The notes: generated from the sequence alone by a model not told the origin. A DNA stretch of 37,315 nt from Gluconobacter japonicus (GCF_002723975.1 NZ_BEWO01000022.1:1-37315), one strand, 5' to 3'; counted from the first letter of the stretch, positions 24,052 to 32,908 are shown. Numbers and translations: made by a program.

Positions 24052-24279
24052 ATGCCACGCCTTGCAAAGGATGACGGCCTTGACAAGTTCCAACGCTATC
24101 GGGCCAGCCGCAAGGCTCGTGGCATGAAGCTGTTGCGGGTCTGGGTGCCTGATCCCCTGGCTCCCGGGTTCAAGGCTGAAGCAGAACGTCAGGCGCGGCT
24201 GCTCCGGGGCGCGCCAGAGGAAACCGAGGCACTGGATGTCATTGAAGCCTTGACTGAGTGGGGTCCTGATTCGGAGTGA
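24052..24279 (+). CDS. MazE-like antitoxin (DUF3018 type)
   Basis: This 75-residue protein contains FQRYRASRKARGMKLLRVWV followed by an acidic helical tail, the pattern of the MazE-like antitoxins of the DUF3018 family. The stop overlaps the GTG start of the toxin gene (GTGA), the usual coupling for such pairs. It should bind and neutralise the downstream RNase and repress the pair. ATG 24052 is preferred over an upstream in-frame start at 24004 because the protein then begins at the family's normal N-terminus. Confidence 0.75.
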   Translation: MPRLAKDDGLDKFQRYRASRKARGMKLLRVWVPDPLAPGFKAEAERQARLLRGAPEETEALDVIEALTEWGPDSE

Positions 24280-24602
24280 GACGCGGGGACCTCATTACGA
24301 TCGCCGTAAATGGCGACTATGGCAAACCCCGACCCGCTCTTGTCATCCAGTCAGACCACCTGCCCGAAACCGACAGTATTCTGGTCTGCCAGCTCACTTC
24401 CTCACTGCGGGACGCTCCGCTTTACCGGTTGACCCTGCCGGCAGGGGACGCCACAGGTTTGCGCCAGGTGTCGCAGGTCATGGTGGACAAGATCGTCGCT
24501 GTCAGACGGGATCGCTGCGGGCCAAAGATTGGCAGGATCGATCGCGAAAGTCTGCTCGCTGTGGGACGACTGATTGCCTTCGTCACCGGCGTGGCGGACT
24601 GA
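24276..24602 (+). CDS. MazF/PemK-family toxin (endoribonuclease)
   Basis: This 108-residue protein has the PemK/MazF fold pattern: MRRGDLITIAVNGDYGKPRPALVIQSD with the GD...GKPRPALVIQ signature, VCQLTSSL, then LRQVSQVMVDKIVAVRRDR and GRIDRESLLAVGRLI. MazF toxins cleave mRNA and stabilise plasmids by killing or arresting cells that lose them. It starts at GTG 24276 inside the antitoxin stop. The pair lies between two transfer operons on the same strand. Confidence 0.85.
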   Translation: MRRGDLITIAVNGDYGKPRPALVIQSDHLPETDSILVCQLTSSLRDAPLYRLTLPAGDATGLRQVSQVMVDKIVAVRRDRCGPKIGRIDRESLLAVGRLIAFVTGVAD

Positions 24603-24651
24603 CCCGAGGACGATCGGAAATGAACTGCATCTCCCGGTAGATCAGTATAAC

Positions 24652-24678
24652 CGCACTCACAAACGGCGCTCTTACTCT
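24652..24678 (+). promoter_or_regulatory. Repeated transfer-region promoter/operator, copy 4 (upstream of the DotL operon)
   Basis: The core CGCACTCACAAACG (24652-24665) is followed by 7 nt and TACTCT (24673-24678). GAGGAGG (24693-24699) precedes ATG 24705. As in copy 1, the left palindrome half is missing and AACGGC follows the core. Confidence 0.6.
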
Positions 24679-24704
24679 GGAGATCAACTGCAGAGGAGGC
24701 GCTC

Positions 24705-25154
24705 ATGATCATCACCACGCCATCAGGTCTCGTAATCTTTATCGATACCGCAGACCATACCGTAGGGATCGCACCAAACGGTGACATCACGGTGATGCCC
24801 GGTTCCGCCGTTCCGACGGGAACCACGGAAGCCGGACAGTCGACATCCGGCACGGTGAGCGCCGTCCTTCCGGATCAACGGCACAATGCGGAAAGGTCCC
24901 GTTCCAGTAACTGGGCCGTATTCGGTCATCCGCCACGCCAGGCCGTTCTGATCGGTGCCGGACTGCTCGCCCTGTTTTCCATGGGCTATCTTGTCTCTGC
25001 GGGAACCCACTCCCGCCCGGTCCAGACCGTGCCGCGTCCAACCCTGAATGTGGCCCCCCGACTGCCCTCGCTGGATGCCCCTGTTCTACACCCAGCTCCT
25101 TTCCCGCAGGCGCAGGCAGCGCCATCCCCCAATGCAGCGTTCGGGCTGGACTAA
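24705..25154 (+). CDS. Single-pass membrane protein of unknown function, DotL operon
   Basis: This 149-residue protein has a beta-strand-rich N-terminus (IITTPSGLVIFIDTADHTVG), one membrane segment at about 85-104 (AVLIGAGLLALFSMGYLVSA) and a Pro-rich tail. I do not recognise a family. It is the first gene after promoter copy 4 and lies 3 nt before the DotL-like gene, so it may be a partner of the coupling complex. IncI trbB occupies a comparable position but encodes a thioredoxin-like protein, which this is not. Confidence 0.6.
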   Translation: MIITTPSGLVIFIDTADHTVGIAPNGDITVMPGSAVPTGTTEAGQSTSGTVSAVLPDQRHNAERSRSSNWAVFGHPPRQAVLIGAGLLALFSMGYLVSAGTHSRPVQTVPRPTLNVAPRLPSLDAPVLHPAPFPQAQAAPSPNAAFGLD

Positions 25155-25157
25155 CCC

Positions 25158-27410
25158 ATGGCACTCATTACGCGCCGGATCGACGGTCCCAAGGATTTCC
25201 ATGAACAGAAAGGCGGCCTGTCGTATCGCGACACCCGCAGCCTGTCACAGCATCTCGGCGAACTCCTCACCACTGGCGTCGCGGCAGCCGGCCTGATCGT
25301 GCTTGCGGTCCTGACTGTCGTCACGCCAGCACTCACCAGCCTTACCTTTCCAGCAGCCCTCGCTTATGCCGCCTATGTCCTGACACGCCCGGTTCTCCTC
25401 CCCATCCGTCTTCCCGCTGACGCACCCGGCAAGGACTACGGAAACCCCGTCCCCGACCCCAAACGTCCCGGTGTCGAAATTCCCGGCCGTCCCTCGGGGG
25501 ACTGGCTCCTTGGCTGGGACGAGGTGACCGGTCAGCAGGTCTGGCTCGCAGGCAATGACCTGACCATGCACGGAATTGCACCAGGCGCCACCGGCTCGGG
25601 CAAGACACAACTCATCTACAGCCTCCTGTGCAACGCTCTGGCGCAGGGAACCGGATTTACCATCGTGGACGGCAAGGCCAGCAACAACCTGCCGTTCACC
25701 ATCAGCGCCATGGCACGACGCTGGGGGCAGGACGCCAACGTGCGCGTCATCAATCTGATGGTCTCCGGCGGCGATCGCCGCACAAACACATGGAACCCCT
25801 TCGCGAGTGTCAATGCAGAAGGCATGACGGAACTGCTCCTGACATTGTTCCTGCCTGAAGAAAGCAAGGGCGCGGGCGGCAACGCCGACTTTTTCCGCAA
25901 CCGTGCCGAATCTCTCATTCGCGGCATGGCCTATATCTTCGTCTGGGTCCGCGACAATGCCGGCATACCGGTCACGTCAGAAACCATCCGCACCATGTTC
26001 TCCGATATCAACGTGCTGAGGACGCTCGTCAAAGACCGCATCTTTACCTATTACGATGCCACAACCAGCAAGAGCGCCACGCTTCCCCTCGACAGCGTTG
26101 GAGCAGAGTTCGACCCGGCCCTGCTCCAGCCGGTGAACGCCTACATCATGGAGACGGGCGGTTTCACCGAAGGCAAGGACGTCAGCCAGCAGGACAAGGT
26201 CCGCGAACAGCACTCCTATGTCGTGGGCGGCTTCGGCAAGACCTTCACCCAGATGTCTTCCACCCTCGGCCACGTCTTTAACTGCGACGTCGGCGATATC
26301 GATTTCCGCGATATCATCTTCAACCGGCGGATCCTGCTCGTTCTGCTTCCCTCTCTCGAAAACCACCCAGACACCAACCGGGCTCTGGGCAAGGCCGTGA
26401 TCACCGCTCTCCGTTACGGGCTGGCGGCCGCGCTCGGCACCTCGATCGAAGGGGAATACGAAGACCTCGTCGTCAACCGTCCCTCCTCCTCCAAAACCCC
26501 CTACCCCATCGTTCTCGACGAGGTCGGCCAGTTCGCAACACGTGGCATCGATTCCATGATGGCGCTCGGTCGTGAACTCAACATCTTCCTGCTGATTTCC
26601 TTTCAGGAAGTGGGCACCCTGTACGCCACGCTGGGTCGGGACCTGACCGTGCCGCTGCTCGGCAACCCGAAACTCAAGATCTTTATGAACATCGAGGACC
26701 CCGGTCCCACCCGCCAATGGGTGGAGGAATCGGGCGGCACAATGCCGGTGACCGTCCTGCCCGGTTACGACAATTCCTCGCCCCTGGGCCTCTACGCCGA
26801 TCAGCAGCGGGCCGACATCCGCGAGGTCAAGCGCGTCTCATGGAGCGATGTCCAGAACCTGCGCCGGGGCCAGGCGATCATTCTTTTCCGGGGGCGGCGC
26901 ATCTATGCGCGGCTCTTCTACGCCGGCATCACGCCACACGGCATCAACCGCGTTTTTCCAACCGTCGCGCTCCGGACTTTTGCGTCTCCGCCCCCGTCAT
27001 CTGCCGAGGTCGAAACGGTCCGGGCCAATCTTGCCGCCGGGAAGGATCTCGTGGACCCCGATCGGCTTCCCACACCGTCCGGCACATTTCTGTCCCTGTA
27101 TACCGACCTGGCCGCCATCCTCGGAACCAACGCCTCCCCCCTGGAGGACGCAACGCGTCTCCTCAAACTTGGTGAGGAACCTAACCAGCCGCTCCTCGAA
27201 GCCCTCTATCGTAATCTGGTCGAACCGACCGGGCAGATGCCCGAAAGTCGTGAACCGCTGGACGCCTCGATCGATCCCGCCCTCTTCAACGAACTCGTCG
27301 CCCTGGAGGAAACTTTCGGCATGGCGAAGGAGGCAGCCGGCCGCGCTGTAACCCACGCGCTCAACCTTTACGCACGTAATCGCACCACCCGGCGAAAGGA
27401 GAGCACATGA
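25158..27410 (+). CDS. trbC: TrbC/DotL (IcmO)-like type IV coupling ATPase
   Basis: This 750-residue protein has two N-terminal membrane segments (about 32-52 and 55-75) and a VirD4-class ATPase domain: Walker A GATGSGKT at residues 143-150, GTGFTIVDGKASN, Walker B YPIVLDEVGQFA near 449-459 and LLISFQEVGTLYATLGRD. The segment RPSGDWLLGWDEVTGQQVWL before the P-loop resembles the DotL/TrbC N-terminal strand. It should receive the relaxase-DNA complex and pass it to the channel. The C-terminal 140 residues are a helical tail, where DotL binds adaptors such as DotN. It overlaps the next gene by 4 nt. Confidence 0.9.
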   Translation: MALITRRIDGPKDFHEQKGGLSYRDTRSLSQHLGELLTTGVAAAGLIVLAVLTVVTPALTSLTFPAALAYAAYVLTRPVLLPIRLPADAPGKDYGNPVPDPKRPGVEIPGRPSGDWLLGWDEVTGQQVWLAGNDLTMHGIAPGATGSGKTQLIYSLLCNALAQGTGFTIVDGKASNNLPFTISAMARRWGQDANVRVINLMVSGGDRRTNTWNPFASVNAEGMTELLLTLFLPEESKGAGGNADFFRNRAESLIRGMAYIFVWVRDNAGIPVTSETIRTMFSDINVLRTLVKDRIFTYYDATTSKSATLPLDSVGAEFDPALLQPVNAYIMETGGFTEGKDVSQQDKVREQHSYVVGGFGKTFTQMSSTLGHVFNCDVGDIDFRDIIFNRRILLVLLPSLENHPDTNRALGKAVITALRYGLAAALGTSIEGEYEDLVVNRPSSSKTPYPIVLDEVGQFATRGIDSMMALGRELNIFLLISFQEVGTLYATLGRDLTVPLLGNPKLKIFMNIEDPGPTRQWVEESGGTMPVTVLPGYDNSSPLGLYADQQRADIREVKRVSWSDVQNLRRGQAIILFRGRRIYARLFYAGITPHGINRVFPTVALRTFASPPPSSAEVETVRANLAAGKDLVDPDRLPTPSGTFLSLYTDLAAILGTNASPLEDATRLLKLGEEPNQPLLEALYRNLVEPTGQMPESREPLDASIDPALFNELVALEETFGMAKEAAGRAVTHALNLYARNRTTRRKEST

Positions 27411-27676
27411 GGCCATCTTCCAACCCGGCCGCTGAGATACGCCAGGCCCAGAGGGGCTACCGGCGCATGACCGGTCAGCTTCGACGCAGACTGAAGGCCC
27501 TGGGCTTCGATGTCGTTGAAAACCGTCGCCATGTCAGACTGGTTTCTCAGAGCAATCCGAGGATATCCATCGTGATTCCCACGTCCGGCAGCGACTATCG
27601 TGGCGGACGGAATTCAGCCAGCACCCTCCTGCGGAAAATACAGGAAGACCAGAGCCATCAATCTCGCCATCGATAG
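27407..27676 (+). CDS. Small HicA-like basic protein
   Basis: This 89-residue basic protein is coupled to trbC by ATGA. The stretch LRRRLKALGFDVVENRRHVR, then ISIVIPTSGSDYRGGRNSAS and LLRKI has the strand-helix pattern and the ..IPTS.SD.R.G.N.. end of HicA-type double-stranded-RNA-binding-like domains. HicA toxins have a conserved His in the middle (here in NRRHVRLV). No HicB antitoxin gene follows, so a toxin role is doubtful; it may be an accessory nucleic-acid-binding protein. Confidence 0.5.
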   Translation: MRPSSNPAAEIRQAQRGYRRMTGQLRRRLKALGFDVVENRRHVRLVSQSNPRISIVIPTSGSDYRGGRNSASTLLRKIQEDQSHQSRHR

Positions 27677-27732
27677 CCCGGAAAACGCTCACGTGATCTT
27701 GTATTTATCGGAGACGGCAGAAGGATAAAGGG

Positions 27733-28473
27733 TTATCTCTCGTTAATCAGGTGCTGCAAATACCCAGATCCCTTCGGCGCACTATTCACGTCACCGAACT
27801 GTGCGCGAGCCTGAGCCACAAAATCCCGGTTCCGTTCAATCGCAAGCGCGGCGCCTCTCGCCGTCGCCTTTACTCCATAATGGCGTTCAACCCAGGAAAT
27901 ATCGCATCGCCAATCGTCGAACCGGCTGCGCTGATGCCACTCTTCCATAGCCAGATTTCCACACTCTAGCGCCTGTGCTCGTGTCCAGCCATTAACTTCC
28001 TCCATCCATGCTAACGCCTCATCATGCTTCCCGGTCGCGATCGTTCTTCCCCAGTGCCGCACGGCGTGACAATCCGGACACAAGGCAATTACCCCTTTCA
28101 ATGTCTGGACACGGGTTTTGTCGTCATAAGCCCATCCTTCATCAGCTTCGACCGGCCATTGGGGCCCGCGCCGCCCACAGACACGACACCGCGAACCAGC
28201 CCGGGCGTAGCAATCCTTCCGGATATGCTTCCAGTCGTCTGGTTCGAGTAACGCGCGAAGGTTCCGCCCCCAAAGTGCCTGAGGAACCATCCAAGGCCGG
28301 ATAAACGGCGGTTTCCGATCAGGCCGATAGCGATATGGCACGAACGGCAGAACCTGGAGAAGACTATCCGCCGGGCACAGCCAGCACTTTTCGATCTGAT
28401 CGAAACTCGCCCCGCCGGCTGCCGCTTCACTGCGCCGTTCAAATGGCACGCAAAGAGGAATAAAGGTGCTCAA
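27733..28473 (-). CDS. HNH-like zinc protein, possibly with a lost catalytic His
   Basis: This 246-residue protein has an N-terminal region with CWLC, a segment KHIRKDCYARAGSRCRVCGRRG, then PVEADEGWAYDD, LKGVIALCPDCHAVRHWG and a C-terminal helical part with VNGWTRAQALE. The two CxxC pairs and layout match a plasmid- and phage-associated HNH endonuclease family, which in the members I recall has a His directly before the Glu of the HE.W.YDD motif; here it is Asp-Glu. The start is TTG 28473, with AGGAG 7 nt upstream. The gene is last of the leftward relaxase block and converges with the DotL operon. It could be a DNA-binding protein rather than a nuclease. Confidence 0.65.
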   Translation of the reverse strand: MSTFIPLCVPFERRSEAAAGGASFDQIEKCWLCPADSLLQVLPFVPYRYRPDRKPPFIRPWMVPQALWGRNLRALLEPDDWKHIRKDCYARAGSRCRVCGRRGPQWPVEADEGWAYDDKTRVQTLKGVIALCPDCHAVRHWGRTIATGKHDEALAWMEEVNGWTRAQALECGNLAMEEWHQRSRFDDWRCDISWVERHYGVKATARGAALAIERNRDFVAQARAQFGDVNSAPKGSGYLQHLINER

Positions 28474-28535
28474 AACAAATCTCCTACATGGCCGATAGTT
28501 GGAGCACCGCTATTGTTTCGGCAAGGCGCAGCACT

Positions 28536-28931
28536 CTATCGCCGCCAGCCATGAACATCCTGCCACGCCTCGTTGACGATCGCTGTCAAAATCGCGTGCG
28601 CCTCCGGTGACTGGTAAACTTTCGTCTGCCCCGCCAACGCCTCCGTGAGAACCTGGCGCATCATAACCTGATCTGAGAGGCGAAAGTCTTCGGGAACCGA
28701 ACGTATCCTACTCAAAACTCGCTTGTTCAATGCATCTATCGAACGCTTCCACCTTTGCCATTGCAGCTCATCCTGCGCCTGATTGCCTTTGATTTCCTCG
28801 ACCAGAAGCGGTTCGGCAATTATCCGAAGCACATCTGCGGCCTTCTTTATCTGCAGTTTACGCAGGCGATATGGGCTGAGACCGGATAAATCTTCTTCGT
28901 GCGAACCGCTATCCTGTTCTGACTGCGACAT
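28536..28931 (-). CDS. Relaxase-operon protein of unknown function
   Basis: This 131-residue, highly charged and mostly helical protein starts 10 nt after the relaxase stop. It contains LSPYRLRKLQIKKAADVLRI, a WQRWKRSIDALNKRVLSRI helix and an ILTAIVNEAWQDVHGWRR end. No family is recognised. ATG 28931, with GAGG upstream, is preferred over a longer frame that begins inside the relaxase gene. Its place suggests an accessory role in DNA processing. Confidence 0.6.
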   Translation of the reverse strand: MSQSEQDSGSHEEDLSGLSPYRLRKLQIKKAADVLRIIAEPLLVEEIKGNQAQDELQWQRWKRSIDALNKRVLSRIRSVPEDFRLSDQVMMRQVLTEALAGQTKVYQSPEAHAILTAIVNEAWQDVHGWRR

Positions 28932-28941
28932 CCAATTTTCC

Positions 28942-31900
28942 TCACATTTCAGGATCGTTTGATGTGTTGCGCTGAGGCGATGGCAGCTCCTCGGCCGCAT
29001 GCTCCTTCACAGTATTCTCCCGTTCGTTGACCGGTCCCGGCTGTGAGCGCCGCCTTTCATTGGCAACCCGTGTCGCGGAAACCATTTTTTCGGTAGCATA
29101 GCCCAACTTACGCATTCTGCGATTGATGTCATCCCAGTGCTCACGATCGACATTGCCGAGATCGCGTTCTTCTTTTTGCCGACGGAATGCACTCCCCGGC
29201 TCCAGGTCCTTCTGGCGCATCCGCTCGATCGTATGCGACTGGCGGATCCAGCGTCTTGCGCTGTTATCCAGCGCGAGCTCCTCCTTCGCCAGATCAATGG
29301 CCAGCGATTTGTAAGGGTGCCGCCCCATATCGGCCGCCGCGCGGTTATACAGATCCTCGACCGTGATCGGGCTACTGTCCCCCAGCGCCCGCGACCAGGC
29401 TTCCGCCTCACGCAATGCTCCTTCCGCGATGACCGTCCAGCACTGATGGACATGTCGGCTCTCCGCCACATAGGTCGTAAAGCCGGTGACCCCTGAGGTG
29501 CCACGCGGCATGGCATTGATATGCTCATCCGACGTGACACCCTGGGCGGAATCAATGGTCATCGCGTGTCCGAAGCCAAGCAGAAGACGGCCCGTGCTGA
29601 CATCCGCCAGCCGTTCCCACGATGCAAACCCGGACCGGCCCTTGTCATTCTCAAGAATCAGCCCATCCCGCACCACGTCCTTGACCGTCACGAAATCGCC
29701 GTTGGACCCAAGTTCTCTCCACCGGTCTCCATGGGGCGTCCTGACCTTAACACTGGTCCGACGAAACAGCCGCAGCCTGTCTCCAACCGAGAGCGGAAGA
29801 TCATAGGTTTCCCCCCGCTGGTCGATTGCCGCCCGCACAATCTCCTCGCGCCCGATCTCTCCGCGTGCCCGCAGACGCTCACGCACCGCACGGCTCAGAT
29901 CCATGACATCCTCGTTGGTCGGAGCGGACATGGTAATCCCACGCGTAAACCCGCTCCGTGCCAGAATATCCCGACGCCTGAGATACAACTCGGCGATATG
30001 GGTGACGACCTGTTCATGGTCCCCGCCCGCAAGCCGAAGCGTGCCATCCCTGCGTTTCATGTCGATGGCTTCCCGAGCCCGGGCAATATCAGCCTCCCGC
30101 TGCTTCTCTTCCGACTTTGAAAGATCACGACCGGGTGAGCGAAACCGGCCGGCGATCATCCGACCACGGGCTGTTGCCTGGCGGATCGTGCTGAGCAGTT
30201 CAGGACGGGCATCCGGCGGCATCACCCTCAGCAGGAGCTCCACGGCATCGCCCGCCTCGATCGACTGCGCCTGCTCCCGATCCCCAAGCACCCGCAGAGC
30301 AAACCCGTATTCCTGTTGAAGTTCGAGAACGCGCAGCAATTGACGGGGCGAGACCTGACTGACCTCGTCGACCACGAGGACAGTTTTCCTGTCCAGCACC
30401 AGTTCGCCCGTCTCAATTTTGTGCAGAAAAGGCGTCAGCGCATAGGTTTTATGAATACCCGCATCCCTGAGGGCGTCAGCCTGACGCCAGGCTATCGCCA
30501 TTCCGACCACGTCACGCCCGTCCTCCTTCCAGGCATCCACCAGAGGGCGCAGCAGGGTCGTCTTGCCGGCTCCGGCAACACCTGTCAGAAAACCGAGACC
30601 ACCGGCCAGCCCCAGGGAGCGGATCGCAGCAAGCTGTGCCTTGCCATGCTTCGGCTCCTTCCCGAAATCGAGACCGGAGCGTGCGACGGCCGCGGCAATG
30701 GCCTCCTCGGTAAGAGCTCCTTCCCGGGTTCGGGTCGAAATATGCGCAAGCCGCGCCATTTCCTTTTCGACGCGGACCTGCTCCGTCGTGGCTACCCGCC
30801 AGCGGCCTTCCTGCTCCTCCTTGATGAAATGGACATGCGTGCCGTCTATGGTGATCCCGCGCTCTTCGATCAGGTCCGCCACACGCTCCACATCTTCCGG
30901 CTCCTGGATGCCCGCTTCGATCAGGCCATGGGCGGCATGTGTGCGAAACGCGTCACGGTCGATCACGGCCGCTGTCCGGAATTCCTCGGCCAACATCTTT
31001 TCTGCGATCGCGAATGCAATTTCATACCGCTCCGCCTGCGTCTTCTCCGGATAGACTTCCTCGGTCAGAACCGTCTCATGATGCCAGCCGATTTCGTCCG
31101 CCTGTTCCCGCCAGATCTCACGTTCGTTCGAGCCGTTATATTTCTTCGAGCGATAGGCAAGATTGGCATTATGAAGGATCGAGAACTTCTGCGCAGCACT
31201 CAAGTCCTTCCAATCTAGACCCTGCCGCTTTGCAAAAGCCTTACCAAGCTTTTCTGCTTGCTGATGTCGTTTGGAAAACATATCCCGAGCCCGTTCGGGA
31301 ATGGCCTCTATGACGATGGCACGACCTCGATCGTCCGACCTCACAGCAATACCTAGAGCGCGTAGTTCACGGGCCAGCTCTGCCTGAAAATAAGCACCAA
31401 AGAGGAACGACGTTGTCTTCGTGATCCGTGCGCTATCGAGGGATCCAAGATGACCACTCTCGGTCGCCACGGCATTGAACATCGCATTATGAATGTGGAA
31501 CTGGGGATCCCCAGGAACGGGCACCTCAACGGACGCGGTCGCACCATCGGGACCATCCTGAATTTGTAATGCAGGACGAGACGTATAGTGCCGAAACGAC
31601 ACCCAGGCCACCTCACCCTCTTCAATGTAGGCGTTATCTCCCGACGCCCGGCGTGCTAGCCCGATTTCCCTTGCGATAAAGGCCATGGCACGATCGTTAG
31701 CCTTATGTATTGCCAAGGCGATCAAGGCCTGCTCCGCCTTCGTGGACGCGAATTCAAACGCGAGCGACACCGTCTTGTCCGGTGAAGCCGTGAAGTCGAT
31801 CCCCGAGACTTCCCTCTTCCGGCCCATGTTTGACCACGCCTCGCCGGTATCCGCACGCTTACATTCAAACAGGCGGGCCAGTCCCTCGTCCGAAGGCACT

Positions 31901-32136
31901 TTCGTAAGATCAAGGCCAAGCGCATTAGCAATGCGTGGTCCGATATTCGGTCCCCAGGCTCCCTTCCCGTCCCGCCCCGTATAATACGTGTTCAGACGAC
32001 CACCTCCCTCAAGGGTCGGATCGTCTTTCATGCCTTCGAACCGCGCGTCTTTGGTCGGCTCGAGCTGGTGCTCGCGCAAGTAAGCAACGATCAGCTTGCC
32101 CGCCCCATCCGCTGACAGCTTGCGATAGGTGATCAT
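28942..32136 (-). CDS. MobF (TrwC/TraA-type) relaxase-helicase
   Basis: This 1064-residue protein joins a nicking domain and a helicase. The N-terminus has candidate catalytic tyrosines Tyr51-Tyr52 (LNTYYTGRDGKGAWG); EVSGIDFTASPDKTVSLAFE is the family signature; the metal site is formed by His183 (FRHYTSRP), His214 and His216 (GDPQFHIHN). The helicase part has Walker A GVAGAGKTT at 519-527, Walker B TVLVVDEVSQVS and a late DSAQGVTSDE motif, as in RecD/TraI-type helicases. It would nick oriT, become covalently joined to the strand and unwind the plasmid. Its ATG overlaps the stop of the small gene before it. Confidence 0.92.
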   Translation of the reverse strand: MITYRKLSADGAGKLIVAYLREHQLEPTKDARFEGMKDDPTLEGGGRLNTYYTGRDGKGAWGPNIGPRIANALGLDLTKVPSDEGLARLFECKRADTGEAWSNMGRKREVSGIDFTASPDKTVSLAFEFASTKAEQALIALAIHKANDRAMAFIAREIGLARRASGDNAYIEEGEVAWVSFRHYTSRPALQIQDGPDGATASVEVPVPGDPQFHIHNAMFNAVATESGHLGSLDSARITKTTSFLFGAYFQAELARELRALGIAVRSDDRGRAIVIEAIPERARDMFSKRHQQAEKLGKAFAKRQGLDWKDLSAAQKFSILHNANLAYRSKKYNGSNEREIWREQADEIGWHHETVLTEEVYPEKTQAERYEIAFAIAEKMLAEEFRTAAVIDRDAFRTHAAHGLIEAGIQEPEDVERVADLIEERGITIDGTHVHFIKEEQEGRWRVATTEQVRVEKEMARLAHISTRTREGALTEEAIAAAVARSGLDFGKEPKHGKAQLAAIRSLGLAGGLGFLTGVAGAGKTTLLRPLVDAWKEDGRDVVGMAIAWRQADALRDAGIHKTYALTPFLHKIETGELVLDRKTVLVVDEVSQVSPRQLLRVLELQQEYGFALRVLGDREQAQSIEAGDAVELLLRVMPPDARPELLSTIRQATARGRMIAGRFRSPGRDLSKSEEKQREADIARAREAIDMKRRDGTLRLAGGDHEQVVTHIAELYLRRRDILARSGFTRGITMSAPTNEDVMDLSRAVRERLRARGEIGREEIVRAAIDQRGETYDLPLSVGDRLRLFRRTSVKVRTPHGDRWRELGSNGDFVTVKDVVRDGLILENDKGRSGFASWERLADVSTGRLLLGFGHAMTIDSAQGVTSDEHINAMPRGTSGVTGFTTYVAESRHVHQCWTVIAEGALREAEAWSRALGDSSPITVEDLYNRAAADMGRHPYKSLAIDLAKEELALDNSARRWIRQSHTIERMRQKDLEPGSAFRRQKEERDLGNVDREHWDDINRRMRKLGYATEKMVSATRVANERRRSQPGPVNERENTVKEHAAEELPSPQRNTSNDPEM

Positions 32137-32408
32137 TGCAAAGACCCCGAACCAGGGTGAGAGGCATCGAACCCGGCCTGTTGTTCTGCAAGAACTTCAA
32201 GGGCTACGGCCTGACGTTCGAGCGTTTCAAGGATCTTTGAAAGCAGCTCCCTCAGACCCGGCTCATCCGACTTCACATCAGGCGGGGAAACCATCTGATG
32301 AATCTCCGCCAGAAGCCGACCATGCTGATGAAGCGTCGCCACAATCTGCAATTGCACCTTGCTATGAAGTGCTAGCGTTTCGTGAAGTGCTGAAAGATCG
32401 TCTGCCAT
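32133..32408 (-). CDS. Small relaxase accessory protein (MobC-like position)
   Basis: This 91-residue protein is mostly helical, with DLSALHETLALHSKVQLQIV and a long heptad-like C-terminal helix (LRELLSKILETLERQAVALE). It is translated directly before the relaxase (ATGA overlap). Small helical proteins in this place often bind oriT or the relaxase, but no family is recognised here. ATG 32408 with GGGGAG upstream is preferred to a longer frame whose start lies beyond the promoter element at 32442-32477. Confidence 0.65.
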   Translation of the reverse strand: MADDLSALHETLALHSKVQLQIVATLHQHGRLLAEIHQMVSPPDVKSDEPGLRELLSKILETLERQAVALEVLAEQQAGFDASHPGSGSLQ

Positions 32409-32441
32409 GAAAAAGGCTCCCCAAGAATGGATCACCTCTCC

Positions 32442-32477
32442 ATCATCGGGGCTTCGTTTGTGAGTGCGCGCACACTC
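32442..32477 (-). promoter_or_regulatory. Repeated transfer-region promoter/operator, copy 5 (relaxase operon)
   Basis: Read on the minus strand: GAGTGTGCG-CGCACTCAC (plus 32477-32460) with the core continuing to AAACG, 7 nt, then GATGAT (32447-32442). The two 9-bp halves match at 7 of 9 places. A start near 32435 would lead to ATG 32408. The element also lies upstream of the divergent HU-like gene, so it may affect both. Confidence 0.65.
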
Positions 32478-32564
32478 CCGCCTTGTCATGGATGAAACGG
32501 GACGGCACCTTTGTCTCCGGGATCGCTTCAGGTGATTCTGAAAAACACATCACAGGCAGAACAC

Positions 32565-32840
32565 ATGAAAACAATGGACGTCATTGATCGTGTCGCTGAG
32601 GCGACGGGCAACAGCAAGGCCGATGCCAAGACCGCCGTGGAAACGGTAATTTCCACCATCGTCGAGGCGGCGATCCGTGGTGAGGAAATTAATCTGCACG
32701 GATTAGGCAAATTCGTGGTTAAAACACGCCCCGCCCGTCAGGGAAGAAATCCTGCAACTGGTGAGAGCATCATGATTCCGACCAGCCACAGTCTCCGGTT
32801 CACCCAAGGGAAAACTCTTAAAGACGCACTCAATCCCTAA
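32565..32840 (+). CDS. HU/IHF-family DNA-bending protein
   Basis: This 91-residue protein has the HU layout: MDVIDRVAEATGNSKADAKT, INLHGLGKFVVKTRPARQGR, the DNA-binding arm GRNPATGES and a PTSHSLRFTQGKTLKDALN end. HU and IHF proteins bend DNA and assist relaxosome formation. It is divergent from the relaxase operon with about 156 nt between the two starts, a likely place for oriT, though no nic site was identified. An upstream in-frame start at 32511 is less likely. GC is visibly lower than in the tra genes. Confidence 0.9.
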   Translation: MKTMDVIDRVAEATGNSKADAKTAVETVISTIVEAAIRGEEINLHGLGKFVVKTRPARQGRNPATGESIMIPTSHSLRFTQGKTLKDALNP

Positions 32841-32908
32841 AACCTCGGACGGCCGACTTAAGCAAGACTTTCGCGGCCATCCTTCAGTGCATGTGAGCGC
32901 ACTACGGG

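Noticed and set aside
27751-28304. Plus-strand frames opposite the HNH-like gene
   Set aside because: The minus-strand protein has ordered zinc motifs and a good ribosome site; the plus-strand frames have neither.
30316-31218. Plus-strand open frame of 300 codons opposite the relaxase gene
   Set aside because: It lies antisense to the helicase part of a clear MobF relaxase and shows no motif.
32893-32902. GTGAGCGCAC near the HU-like terminator, and GTGCGCTCACTTACAATG near 33216
   Set aside because: Both share only short pieces with the six-copy element and lack the CACTCACAAACG core and the phased hexamer.
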